Positions 7,809 through 16,589 of a stretch of 64,000 bases of DNA are shown one piece after another. The notes beneath the pieces were generated by a model. It worked only from the letters and a program-made list of their open reading frames with translations, made no database searches and had not been told where the DNA came from. Source of the DNA: Rhizobiales bacterium Ga0077537 (GTDB taxonomy: Bacteria; Pseudomonadota; Alphaproteobacteria; Rhizobiales; Hyphomicrobiaceae); contig LNEM01000030.1 in the NCBI GenBank assembly GCA_001464955.1, forward strand, positions 558,001 to 622,000. The letters are read 5' to 3'. The first letter of the stretch is position 1, and each line of letters opens with the position of its first letter. Made by a program: the position numbers and the translations under genes.

Positions 7809-10800
7809 TCATTCCGCCGCCTTTAGCGTCGAAGCAGGCTTCGGATCGCGCAGCATCCCGAGCAGCGTCTCGCGCTTCTTCATGGCCGCCTCGTAGTTGG
7901 CGTGCTTGACGTGACCGAAGCCCTTGATGTCCTCGGGCAGTGAGGCGAGCGCCACCGAGACTCGGTGCGTGTCGGGCCCGAGCCTCTGCTCGAGTTCGTC
8001 GAGCATGGTCTCGTAGTCGCGGATCATCTGCCGCTCGAGCCGCCGCTCGGCCGAGTACCCGAACACGTCGAGCCAGGTTCCACGCACCGCCTTGCCCTTG
8101 GCTAGAACGCCGAAGGCTTTGAGCATCCAAGGCCCGAACGTCATCTTGCGCGGATGCCCGGTCACCTTGTCCCGGTTGAACGCCGAGAGCAGTGGCGGCG
8201 CCAGATGGAACTCGATCCGGTGGTTGCCGTCGAACGCCTCGGTCACGGCCTTGGCGAAACGGCCGTCGGTATAAAGGCGCGCCACTTCGTACTCGTCCTT
8301 GTAGGACAGGAGCTTGAAGTAGCCGCGCGCGACAGCCTCCGCGAGGCCGCTTCGGCCGGGGGCTTTCTGTCCTTCGAGAGACTTGAAGCGCTCGACCCGG
8401 GCCTTGTAGCGCTCGGCGAGTGCCCGGTCCTGGTAGCCCTCGAGATGGTTCGCCCGGAAAGCGACGAGCTCTTCGAGTGTCGCCGGCGCCTTCTCCGCTT
8501 TCGGCTTCACGAGCCGGTCGAGCGCACTGCGGTCGTGCGCCGCGAGCCGCCCGAAGCGGAACGCATTGCGGTTCATCTCGATGGCCGCGCCATTGAGTTC
8601 GATGGCCTTCTCGATCGACTCGGCCGTCACCGGCACCGCGCCGAGCTGATAGGCGTAGCCCAGCATGAACATGTTCGACGCGATGGAGTCGGCGAACAGC
8701 TCGACGGCGTAGTCGTGCGCATCGAGAGCATGCAACGGCCCCTTCCGCACGCGCTCCTCGATCGCCCGCCGCAGGTCCCCGCCGGGGAGCTTGAGGTCCG
8801 GGTTCCGCGCGAAGTCGGCGACCGCCATTTCGTGCGTCGAGAGCACCACCGTGGTGTGGTCTGGCTTGATCGTCTCCAGCACCTTGTTGGAGGCCGTCAC
8901 GACGAGATCGCATCCGATCACCAGGTCCGTCGAGGCGACGCTGGCGCGAATGGCGTGGATGTCACCGGAGTCGCGCGCGACCTTCATGTGGCAGGCCACC
9001 GCGCCGCCCTTCTGCGCCAGACCCGTCATGTCGATGGCGCCGAAGCCCTTGCCGTCGAGATAGGCCGCTTGTCCGAGAACGGCCGAGATCGTGACCACGC
9101 CCGTTCCGCCCACGCCGGTCACGAGCATCGTGTAGGGCCGGTCGAGCGCCGGCAGCGTCGGCGTCGGCAGGCTGCCGAGCATCGACGCGATGGAGGATTG
9201 GGTCGCGAGCCCGGCCTTCTTCCGCGGCACCGCGCCGTGCACCGTGACGAAGCTCGGACAGAACCCGTTGATGCAGGAGAAGTCCTTGTTGCACGTCGAC
9301 TGGTCGATCTCGCGCTTGGTGCCGAGTTCGGTTTCGAGCGGCGTGATGGCGACGCAATTCGATTTCTTGCCGCAGTCGCCGCAGCCCTCGCACACGGCCG
9401 GATTGATGAAGGCGCGCTTCACCGGATCGGGGAACGTGCCACGCTTGCGGCGTCGGCGCTTCTCGGCGGCGCAGGTCTGGTCGTAGACCAGTGCCGTGAC
9501 GCCGGGGATCTTGGCGAGATCGAGCTGAACCGCCTGCAGGTCGCGGCGGTGATAGACCTCCGTCCCCGCCGGCAGGAAGCCCTGCGGATACTTGTCCGGT
9601 TCGTCGGTGACGACGACGAGCTTCTTCACGCCCTCGCCGATGATCTGGGACGCGATCTGCGCCACCGTCGCGCCGCCGTCGAGCGCTTGGCCGCCCGTCA
9701 TGGCCACCGCGTCATTGTAGAGGATCTTGTAGGTGACGTTGACGTTCGCCGCGACCGACGCGCGGATCGACAGGCTGCCTGAGTGAAGGTACGTACCGTC
9801 ACCGAGGTTCTGGAACACGTGGCCGCGCTTCGAGAACGGCGCCTCGCCGATCCAGTTGGCGCCTTCGCCACCCATCTGGGTCCAGCCTTCTGTATTCCGG
9901 TCCATCCACTGCGCCATGTAGTGGCAGCCGATGCCGGCGTAGGCCCGCGAGCCTTCGGGGACGACGGTGGACGAATTGTGCGGGCAGCCCGGACAGAAGT
10001 AGGGAACCCGGACGGCCGCTTCCGCGGTGACGGGCTTGTTGCCCTTGAGCTGCTTCAGGAGGCCGACCCGGGCCTTCATGTCCTCGCCGCCGACCTGGAA
10101 CCGGATGAGCCGCTCGCCGACTGCAACCGCGATCTCGGAGGGTTCGAGCGCACCCTTGGCGGGGAACAGATAATGCAGCTTGTCGTCGGTTTCGTCGCGC
10201 TTGCCGATGACCGTCGGCCGCTCCGGCAGGCCGTAGAGCTGCTCCTTCACCTGCGTCTCGAGCAGCGACCGCTTTTCCTCGACGACGATGATGAGATCGA
10301 GGCCTTTGGCGAACTTCTTCAGGCCTTCCGGCTCCAGCGGCCAGACCATGCCGACCTTGTAGAGCCGGAGCCCGATCTCGTTCGCCTTCACCTCGTCGAT
10401 GCCGAGATCGTCGAGGGCCGCGCGCACGTCGAGGTAGCTCTTGCCGGTCGTGATGATGCCGATCTTGGGCGCCGCGCCGCCGCTCATGACGATGCGGTCG
10501 ATCGGGTTTGCGCGGGCGAAGGCGAGGACGGCGGGCCGCTTGTAGTCGTGGAGGCGCGCTTCCTTGTCGAGGGCCTGGTCGCCGACCCGGATATTGAGGC
10601 CGCCGGGTGGAATCTCGAAGTCGGTCGGGATCTTGATCTCGACCCGGTCGATCCGGCCATCGACTGTTGCGGTGGATTCGAAGTTGTCCTTCACGCACTT
10701 CATGCCGACCCAGACGCCGGCGTAGCGCGAGAGCGCGAAGCCGATCAGACCGTAGTCGAGCATTTCCTGCACGCCGGCGGGATTGAGCACCGGGATCATG

Positions 10801-11297
10801 TAATCGACCATGGCGAATTCGGACTGATGCGCCGAGGTCGAGCTTTCGCAGGTGTGGTCGTCGCCGAGGAGCGCCAGCACGCCGCCGTGCTGCGACGAGC
10901 CAGCGTGGTTGGCATGGCGGAAGACGTCGCCCGTGCGGTCGACGCCGGGGCCCTTGCCATACCAGACGCCGAACACGCCGTCGTATTTGCCGTCCCCGCG
11001 CAGCTCTGCCTGTTGCGAACCCCACAGCGCGGTTGCCGCGAGGTCTTCGTTGACGCCCGGATTGAAGACGATGTCGTTCTTCGAAAGCACCTTCCGAGAG
11101 CGCAGCATGGCGCCTTCGAGCCCGGCGATGGGGCTGCCGCGATAACCGGTGCAGTAGCCGCCCGTGTTGAGGCCCGCCCGGCGGTCGCGCTCCTTCTGCA
11201 TGAGCATCAGGCGAACGATGGCCTGCGACCCGTTGAGGATCTGATGGGTCTCGGCCAGATCGAACTTGTCATCGAGGCTGGGGCTGCTCTTGACCAT
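7809..11297 (-). CDS. Indolepyruvate ferredoxin oxidoreductase family protein (fused three-domain form)
   Basis: A 1162-residue thiamine-diphosphate enzyme of the 2-oxoacid:ferredoxin oxidoreductase superfamily. It is expected to oxidatively decarboxylate aryl or branched 2-oxoacids to acyl-CoA and reduced ferredoxin. The N-terminal part (NTGGYCTGYRGSPIAGLEG) and the following ~400 residues correspond to IorA-like pyrimidine and transketolase domains. CPGCPHNSS and GGEGANWIGEAPF mark the TPP-binding half. A Cys-rich stretch around residues 640-690 (CEGCGDCGKKSNC, later CNKDFSCINGFCPSF) can hold an iron-sulfur cluster. The C-terminal gamma-like domain starts near TGVGGTGVVTISAVLG. The ATG at 11297 follows a GAGAG ribosome-binding site. 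The fused architecture is common in alphaproteobacteria. It appears monocistronic. Confidence 0.9.
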   Translation of the reverse strand: MVKSSPSLDDKFDLAETHQILNGSQAIVRLMLMQKERDRRAGLNTGGYCTGYRGSPIAGLEGAMLRSRKVLSKNDIVFNPGVNEDLAATALWGSQQAELRGDGKYDGVFGVWYGKGPGVDRTGDVFRHANHAGSSQHGGVLALLGDDHTCESSTSAHQSEFAMVDYMIPVLNPAGVQEMLDYGLIGFALSRYAGVWVGMKCVKDNFESTATVDGRIDRVEIKIPTDFEIPPGGLNIRVGDQALDKEARLHDYKRPAVLAFARANPIDRIVMSGGAAPKIGIITTGKSYLDVRAALDDLGIDEVKANEIGLRLYKVGMVWPLEPEGLKKFAKGLDLIIVVEEKRSLLETQVKEQLYGLPERPTVIGKRDETDDKLHYLFPAKGALEPSEIAVAVGERLIRFQVGGEDMKARVGLLKQLKGNKPVTAEAAVRVPYFCPGCPHNSSTVVPEGSRAYAGIGCHYMAQWMDRNTEGWTQMGGEGANWIGEAPFSKRGHVFQNLGDGTYLHSGSLSIRASVAANVNVTYKILYNDAVAMTGGQALDGGATVAQIASQIIGEGVKKLVVVTDEPDKYPQGFLPAGTEVYHRRDLQAVQLDLAKIPGVTALVYDQTCAAEKRRRRKRGTFPDPVKRAFINPAVCEGCGDCGKKSNCVAITPLETELGTKREIDQSTCNKDFSCINGFCPSFVTVHGAVPRKKAGLATQSSIASMLGSLPTPTLPALDRPYTMLVTGVGGTGVVTISAVLGQAAYLDGKGFGAIDMTGLAQKGGAVACHMKVARDSGDIHAIRASVASTDLVIGCDLVVTASNKVLETIKPDHTTVVLSTHEMAVADFARNPDLKLPGGDLRRAIEERVRKGPLHALDAHDYAVELFADSIASNMFMLGYAYQLGAVPVTAESIEKAIELNGAAIEMNRNAFRFGRLAAHDRSALDRLVKPKAEKAPATLEELVAFRANHLEGYQDRALAERYKARVERFKSLEGQKAPGRSGLAEAVARGYFKLLSYKDEYEVARLYTDGRFAKAVTEAFDGNHRIEFHLAPPLLSAFNRDKVTGHPRKMTFGPWMLKAFGVLAKGKAVRGTWLDVFGYSAERRLERQMIRDYETMLDELEQRLGPDTHRVSVALASLPEDIKGFGHVKHANYEAAMKKRETLLGMLRDPKPASTLKAAE

Positions 11298-11488
11298 GGG
11301 TTCTCTCGCCTCTTTGTGGGCGCCGGACCAGATGCGCGAGAGGCGCGTGGCCGGCACGGCCGAAGGATAGGTCAGTCATGCTGACTTATATATAAGGGTC
11401 GTGACAAAGCATCGCAACCACTTGCGTGCCCTGCAAGTGGAAGGCCACGCGGCCATGCCGGACGTATGCGACACGCCCCTCGCGGAGG

Positions 11489-13492
11489 CTAGTTTCCAGA
11501 ATCGCCGAACCCGGACGAGCCGCCCGAAAAGGCCCGCCTCGCCCACTCGGGCTGCTTGTAGGGCACCGACGGTGTCGGCTTGTTGATTTCGGAAAGCTGC
11601 GCCACGGCACCGCCGACGGACTCGTTTTTCTTGGGCTCAGGCACCGGCTTGACGAGATGCATCTTGCCCGCGAGGCCGAGCGAGATCCGCTCCTGGTGCC
11701 CGTAGATGTCCTTGAACGTCTTGAGCTTGCCGGCACCATCGACAGCCGCGGTGAAGTAGACGAAATGCACCGGGATGCGCCGTTGCAGGTTGATCTGGTT
11801 GTTCTGCGGCGCATTCGGCGTGGCGAGTGACGCCACGCGCGTGGCGGGCATGCGGCCATCCTCGGTCAGGAGGATTTCGGCCAGCTTGACCGGATCCTGC
11901 ACCCGGACGCAGCCGTGGCTGTAGGTGCGAACGCTTGTCTGGAACAGCGACTTCGACGGCGTATCGTGGAGGTAGACGTCGTGCTTGTTCGGCAGCCAGA
12001 ACTTGACGACACCCAGCACGTTGCCCTTGCCGGGCGGCTGGTAGACATGGAACCGCCGGATGTCCGTCCGCGACCAGTCGATCGCGTTCGGATCGACGTC
12101 CCGCCCGCCGAGCTGCAGGCGCAGATTGTATTTGGCGAGCACGCCGCGGCTTCCGCGCAGGCTCGGGAGCACCTCGTTCATCTTGATCGATTCGGGCACG
12201 CCCCAGAACGGCTGGAAGATCACCTGCTCCATTTCGTCGGAAAAGATCGGCGTCTGCGTGTTGGTTTTGCCGACGATCACCTTCTCGGCGTGCACGACCG
12301 CCCCGTCGCGAACGACGCGCACCGTGTATTCCGGCACGTTGACGATGACGTGGAAGCGTCCGAGGTCGTCGGGCATCCAGCGCCACTGTTCCATGTTGGC
12401 CACGATGCCATCGACCGATGCGACGCCCGCGTCGGTCTGGTCACCGTTGAGCACGGCCCGCGACCCGGCTCCGATCACGCCATCGACGGGCGACAGCCCG
12501 CTTTTCCGCTGCCACTCGCGAGCGGCTTCGACGAGCGCCGGATCGTAGACGGCTTCTTTTCCGCTCGCCGTCGCGGCCTCGATCGAGGCTGGCAGCAGGC
12601 GACGGCGCAAGACGGCGACGTGGGGATGCGTCATCCCGGGCTTGAGCGCCGGGCCGGCCGGAATCCGCTCGACCTCGGGCTCCTTCTGGGCGCCTGACCC
12701 TTGCCGCAAGGCGAGCAGATGCTCGCGCAGCTTCACGAACTGCGGATGTGCTGGATGGAATGCCACGAGGGCCGCAGCCGGATCGGCCGCGCTCGCGAGG
12801 CTGGCCAGCGCACCGGAGGCATCGAACGCCTTCGGTTGCCGGTCGAGGAACTTGGTCAGCGCGGTCGGCTCCACCTGTCCCGATCGCGCATGCCGTGCAT
12901 AGGCCAGCGCTGCGAGCGTCAGCCGGGCTTCGGCATCGGCGAGATCGAAGGGCGTGGCACCGCCGCCCTTGAGCCCGTCCAGGGCGGGAACCGCGTACCG
13001 CCTGGCGACGAGGCCCCAGTCCTCGGCCCGCTCGATCTCGGCCACCAGTGCGATAGCCCCGGCGGTCGGACCGGCAGCGGTCATCCAGACCGGATTGCCC
13101 TGACGCTCGGCATAAAATTTTGATGCAGCGTCCGAATTTCGCTTGTCGGCCTTTGTTTCAGCCGCGATCCGCCCGATGGCCGCACCCATGTCCAGAGCGA
13201 GCGATGCCGGCGTTACGGTCGCCTGCGCGCTGGCGGGCGGGGTGAGCGGCGTCGCCGGGATCTCGCTCGAGGCCGACTTTTCGCCGGCCGGCGGCGCGTT
13301 GGGGGCGATATCGGTCGGGGCGGTCTGCGCCCCCTCGGCTGGGCCAGGAGCCGGCTGCATGGTGACGCTCGGGGCCGGTGCGGTCGTGGCGGCCGGCGTC
13401 GTCTCGGCGCGAACTTGCACCGTGGCCGGAGTGCCTGTTGCGATGACGGCCGCGATGATGAACCCGCCAGCCTTGCGACCGTCGATCGCCAT
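11489..13492 (-). CDS. L,D-transpeptidase with peptidoglycan-binding domain (YcbB/LdtD-like)
   Basis: A 667-residue exported cell-wall enzyme that would form 3-3 cross-links in peptidoglycan or attach proteins to it. Residues 1-29 look like a signal peptide, followed by a Pro/Ala/Thr-rich linker to about residue 85. A helical region leads into a peptidoglycan-binding segment (about 270-345, HPHVAVLRRRL ... VDGVIGAGSRAVL). The YkuD catalytic domain lies near residues 375-545, with the active-site motif TYSHGCVRVQDP near residue 520. The order of domains and the length match the long YcbB class. A C-terminal ~100-residue extension ends in a Gly/Ser-rich tail. It stands alone on this strand. Confidence 0.9.
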   Translation of the reverse strand: MAIDGRKAGGFIIAAVIATGTPATVQVRAETTPAATTAPAPSVTMQPAPGPAEGAQTAPTDIAPNAPPAGEKSASSEIPATPLTPPASAQATVTPASLALDMGAAIGRIAAETKADKRNSDAASKFYAERQGNPVWMTAAGPTAGAIALVAEIERAEDWGLVARRYAVPALDGLKGGGATPFDLADAEARLTLAALAYARHARSGQVEPTALTKFLDRQPKAFDASGALASLASAADPAAALVAFHPAHPQFVKLREHLLALRQGSGAQKEPEVERIPAGPALKPGMTHPHVAVLRRRLLPASIEAATASGKEAVYDPALVEAAREWQRKSGLSPVDGVIGAGSRAVLNGDQTDAGVASVDGIVANMEQWRWMPDDLGRFHVIVNVPEYTVRVVRDGAVVHAEKVIVGKTNTQTPIFSDEMEQVIFQPFWGVPESIKMNEVLPSLRGSRGVLAKYNLRLQLGGRDVDPNAIDWSRTDIRRFHVYQPPGKGNVLGVVKFWLPNKHDVYLHDTPSKSLFQTSVRTYSHGCVRVQDPVKLAEILLTEDGRMPATRVASLATPNAPQNNQINLQRRIPVHFVYFTAAVDGAGKLKTFKDIYGHQERISLGLAGKMHLVKPVPEPKKNESVGGAVAQLSEINKPTPSVPYKQPEWARRAFSGGSSGFGDSGN

Positions 13493-13611
13493 GTCGAAGT
13501 CTCCACATCCCGATTTTGCGGGGACCGTAGCGGATAGCGGGCTCCGGAGCTAGTCGGTTGCCTGCTGAAATATTTGTGTCCTGCCGCACGTTGTCCCGAT
13601 CAGGCTGAACG

Positions 13612-13641
13612 AAAAAGGCCCCCGCTGGCGGCGGGGGCCTT
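13612..13641 (-). terminator. Rho-independent terminator of the sigma-54 regulator gene
   Basis: GGCCCCCGC (13617-13625) pairs with GCGGGGGCC (13631-13639), extended by flanking A-T pairs. Read on the minus strand it ends in a run of T (bases 13612-13616). It lies 30 bp beyond the stop of the response regulator. Confidence 0.85.
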
Positions 13642-13668
13642 GATCGTGTCCAGGCGAGGGGAACAGCT

Positions 13669-15174
13669 TCAGTTCGCCGGCCCTTCGAGGCCGTATTCGC
13701 GCATCTTCCGGTAGAGGGTCGAGCGGCCGATATCGAGTCGCTTGGCGACCTCCGTCATGTGGCCGCGATAGCGCCCGAGAGCGAGGCGGATCATGTCGGC
13801 CTCGATGGATTCGAGTGATCGGATCTCGCCGGCTGCATCGACGGCGGGAATGCCGAGCGATCCGCGTGCGCCCTGTCCGATATCGACGGTCTGCGGCACG
13901 GTGGCCTCGGCGCCGAGCAGCGCCGGACCGGTATAGGCGGCGCGCGCGACGACCTGAGCCGGCGCGGCCGGAACCTCGGCTTTGAAGCCTTCGACGTGCG
14001 CCGCGATCTGCGGGAACTCGGCGACCGTCAGGATGGGCCCGTCCGCCAGCACGACGGCGCGGAACACAGCGTTCTCGAGCTGTCGCACGTTGCCCGGCCA
14101 CGAATAGGCCGTCAGCAGTCGCATGGCCTCGTCGCTGATCTCCACCACCCTCTTGCCTTCCTCGGCGGCGAACCGCGCGAGGAAATGGTTGGCGAGTTCC
14201 GGCACGTCGTCGAGACGCTGCCGGAGTGCCGGCACGCCGATCGGAAACACGTTGAGCCGGTAATACAGGTCTTCGCGGAACTTGCCGTCCTTGACCAGCT
14301 GGATCATGTCCCGGTTGGTCGCGGAGATGAGGCGGAAGTTGACCTTCACCGGACGCTTGGCGCCGACGGGATCGACCTCGCCTTCCTGGATCGCGCGCAG
14401 GAGCTTCACCTGCGCGTCGAGCGGGAGTTCACCCACTTCGTCGAGGAAGAGCGTGCCGCCGTCGGCTTCCTGGAACTTGCCGATCCGTCTGTCGACGGCT
14501 CCCGTGAAGGCGCCCTTCTCGTGCCCGAACAGGATCGACTCGACGAGGTTCTCCGGGATCGCACCGCAGTTGACCGTGATGAACGGCCGGCCGACGCGCT
14601 CGCTTTCGCCCTGGATGGCGCGCGCGATCAGCTCCTTGCCGACGCCCGACTCGCCCTCGATCAGCACCGGGATGTTCGACGCCGCGGCCCGCCGGCCGAG
14701 CGAGATCACCCGGCTCATCGTGTCGCCTGAGAGGACGAGATCGGAAAACGTCAGGGTGCCGTCGTGCTTCTTCTTGATGCGTGTGATCTCGCCCTGCAGG
14801 GCCTCGATCTTGAGCGCGCTCTTCATCGAAACGTCGAGACGCTCGGGGCTCGCCGGTTTGATGACGAAATCGGCGGCGCCGGCGCGCATGGCGCTGATGG
14901 CGCTGTCGATGGAGCCGTGCGCCGTCTGAACGATGATGGGCGGTACGCCGGGCTTCTGCCCGACACGCTCGAGCACCGCCATGCCGTCGGTTCCGGGCAT
15001 GACGAGGTCGAGGAGCACGAGGCTGAGGTTGGCGGCTTCGGGGCTTTCGAGGATGGCGATCGCCTGTTCGCCCCCCTGCGCGACCTTCGTCTCGTATCCG
15101 AGACGCTTGATCATTTCTTCGAGAATGCGACGTTGAGCCGGATCGTCATCGACGACGAGGACACGCTTGACCAT
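13669..15174 (-). CDS. Sigma-54-dependent response regulator (NtrC class)
   Basis: A 501-residue transcription activator. Residues 1-120 are a receiver domain (VLVVDDDPAQRR acidic pocket, phospho-acceptor Asp in VLLDLVMPG). Residues about 145-380 are the AAA+ domain with Walker A GESGVGKE, the sigma-54 contact loop GAFTGA and Walker B LFLDEVGELP. The C-terminus has a Fis-type helix-turn-helix (LALGRYRGHMTEVAKRLDIGRSTLYRKM). It would contact RpoN holoenzyme at -24/-12 promoters. The ATG at 15174 begins the receiver domain; an upstream extension is unrelated sequence. No sensor kinase is adjacent, so its partner is elsewhere. An 18-bp palindrome lies upstream at 15305-15322. Confidence 0.93.
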   Translation of the reverse strand: MVKRVLVVDDDPAQRRILEEMIKRLGYETKVAQGGEQAIAILESPEAANLSLVLLDLVMPGTDGMAVLERVGQKPGVPPIIVQTAHGSIDSAISAMRAGAADFVIKPASPERLDVSMKSALKIEALQGEITRIKKKHDGTLTFSDLVLSGDTMSRVISLGRRAAASNIPVLIEGESGVGKELIARAIQGESERVGRPFITVNCGAIPENLVESILFGHEKGAFTGAVDRRIGKFQEADGGTLFLDEVGELPLDAQVKLLRAIQEGEVDPVGAKRPVKVNFRLISATNRDMIQLVKDGKFREDLYYRLNVFPIGVPALRQRLDDVPELANHFLARFAAEEGKRVVEISDEAMRLLTAYSWPGNVRQLENAVFRAVVLADGPILTVAEFPQIAAHVEGFKAEVPAAPAQVVARAAYTGPALLGAEATVPQTVDIGQGARGSLGIPAVDAAGEIRSLESIEADMIRLALGRYRGHMTEVAKRLDIGRSTLYRKMREYGLEGPAN

Positions 15175-15304
15175 GATGCGGTAACTCACTCGACAGGACT
15201 GGAACTGTAGAGCCGGTGCCGCACGAACGCCGTGTTCCAGGTTCGTACATGCGCAAATCAACGGCTTACTCACGAGGGGTGAGAGTGCCCGACAACCGTA
15301 AATG

Positions 15305-15322
15305 GATCGTTTCGAAACGATC
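15305..15322. promoter_or_regulatory. Perfect 18-bp palindrome, candidate operator
   Basis: GATCGTTTCGAAACGATC is a perfect palindrome in the 217-bp gap between the divergent regulator gene and rimM. It sits 131 bp from the regulator start and 70 bp from rimM. A dimeric repressor or autoregulation site is plausible; the binding protein is unknown. Confidence 0.45.
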
Positions 15323-15391
15323 GAAGCTGGCGCTTATTTGTCCTCCGTGCACTGAAACGGCACGGGGCGCCATATTTTCGGATCATCACCC

Positions 15392-15952
15392 ATGACCGGC
15401 GCGCGCAGGGTGCTGCTGGGCCGCTTCGGCGCCGCCCACGGCCTGAAGGGCGAGGTTCTGGTCCACACGTTCACGGCCGACCCGCACGATATCGCTGCCT
15501 ACGGCCCGCTTACGGACGCGGCGGGCTTGGCCAGTTACGCCGTGAAGGTGGTCCGTGTCAGCGACAAGGGCGTCGTCGCGCGCGTTGCGGGCGTTGCGGA
15601 TCGCACCGCCGCCGAGAAGCTCCGGGGCGTCGAGCTGTGGATCGACCGTGATCGCCTGCCGGCAGCCGACGAGGGCGAGTTCTACCACGCCGACCTGATC
15701 GGCCTGAAAGCCGTCTCGCCCACCGGCGACCCCGTCGGTGAGGTTGTCGGTGTCCACAATTACGGTGCGGGCGACCTCCTCGAAGTCCGCCTTTCAGGTC
15801 AGAAGCGCACCGAACTGCTGCCGTTCGCTGACCCTTTCGTCGGCGAGGTGGACATTGCCGCGGGTCGCGTCGTGGTTGTCATGCCCGTCGCCGACCCCGA
15901 AGATGATCCCGCAGATGACCCCGACGCGAGCGGATCGCCGACGCTGACTTGA
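15392..15952 (+). CDS. rimM: Ribosome maturation factor RimM
   Basis: RimM binds ribosomal protein S19 and helps 16S rRNA 3'-domain folding during 30S assembly. The N-terminal half (VLLGRFGAAHGLKGEVLVHTF) is the conserved RimM barrel start. The C-terminal half (FYHADLIGLKAVSPTGDPVGEVVGVHNYGAGDLLEV, LPFADPFV) is the PRC-barrel domain. At 186 residues it is slightly longer than usual because of an acidic Asp/Pro-rich tail. The common neighbours rpsP, trmD and rplS are absent on both sides; the next gene downstream is a carboxymuconolactone-decarboxylase homologue 21 bp away. Confidence 0.92.
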   Translation: MTGARRVLLGRFGAAHGLKGEVLVHTFTADPHDIAAYGPLTDAAGLASYAVKVVRVSDKGVVARVAGVADRTAAEKLRGVELWIDRDRLPAADEGEFYHADLIGLKAVSPTGDPVGEVVGVHNYGAGDLLEVRLSGQKRTELLPFADPFVGEVDIAAGRVVVVMPVADPEDDPADDPDASGSPTLT

Positions 15953-15973
15953 CGGCCAACCGAGGAGAACCCC

Positions 15974-16543
15974 ATGGCCCATATCCCCTACCCCGATCTC
16001 GAGAAGATTTCTCCCGAGGCGCGCGAGATGCTGGGTCGTCTTCCGGCGCCCGCCAACATCTTCAACATGATGGCGCACGCCGAGACGTGCCTGAAGCCGG
16101 TCATGAAGCTCGGCGGCACTCTGCTGGGCAAGCTGCAGCTCGATCCGCGTTTGCGTGAGATCTGCCTGCTGCAGGCCGTCAAGGTCGCGAACGGCGAGTA
16201 CGAGTGGATGCAGCACGTGCCGATCGCGCTCGATCTTGGCGCGACCGAGGCGCAGATCGCGGCCCTCGAGCGGAGCGACGATCGCGCGGCGTGCTTCTCG
16301 CCCCTGGAGCAGGCGGCATTGGTCTTCACGCGCGAGCTCGTGGCGAACGGCAAGGCGTCGGAGCCGGCGCTGCACGCGCTTCGTGCCCACATGCCGGAGC
16401 GCGAGATCGTCGAGCTTATTCTGATGGCCGGCTTCTACACCATGCTCGCCCGCCTCACCGAGACGCTCGGCGTCGAGAACGATCCGCCGATGGGCTCGGC
16501 GCTCGTCAAGGGCATCGAGGCGCGCGTGAAGGCGAAGAAGTAA
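15974..16543 (+). CDS. Carboxymuconolactone decarboxylase family protein
   Basis: A 189-residue all-helical protein of the CMD/AhpD-like superfamily. The segment LLQAVKVANGEYEWMQHVPIALDLGAT matches the family's central helix pair with the 'EW..H' signature. The CxxC pair of the peroxidase-type AhpD proteins is absent, so alkylhydroperoxide reductase activity is unlikely and a decarboxylase or unknown role fits better. A ribosome-binding site (GAGGAGAA) precedes the ATG. It lies 21 bp after rimM and 46 bp before an acyl-CoA dehydrogenase gene, with which it probably works in catabolism. Confidence 0.85.
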   Translation: MAHIPYPDLEKISPEAREMLGRLPAPANIFNMMAHAETCLKPVMKLGGTLLGKLQLDPRLREICLLQAVKVANGEYEWMQHVPIALDLGATEAQIAALERSDDRAACFSPLEQAALVFTRELVANGKASEPALHALRAHMPEREIVELILMAGFYTMLARLTETLGVENDPPMGSALVKGIEARVKAKK

Positions 16544-16589
16544 TCGCTGTGCGCTTGGACGGGCAACCATCGGGAGGGCGGATCAGACC

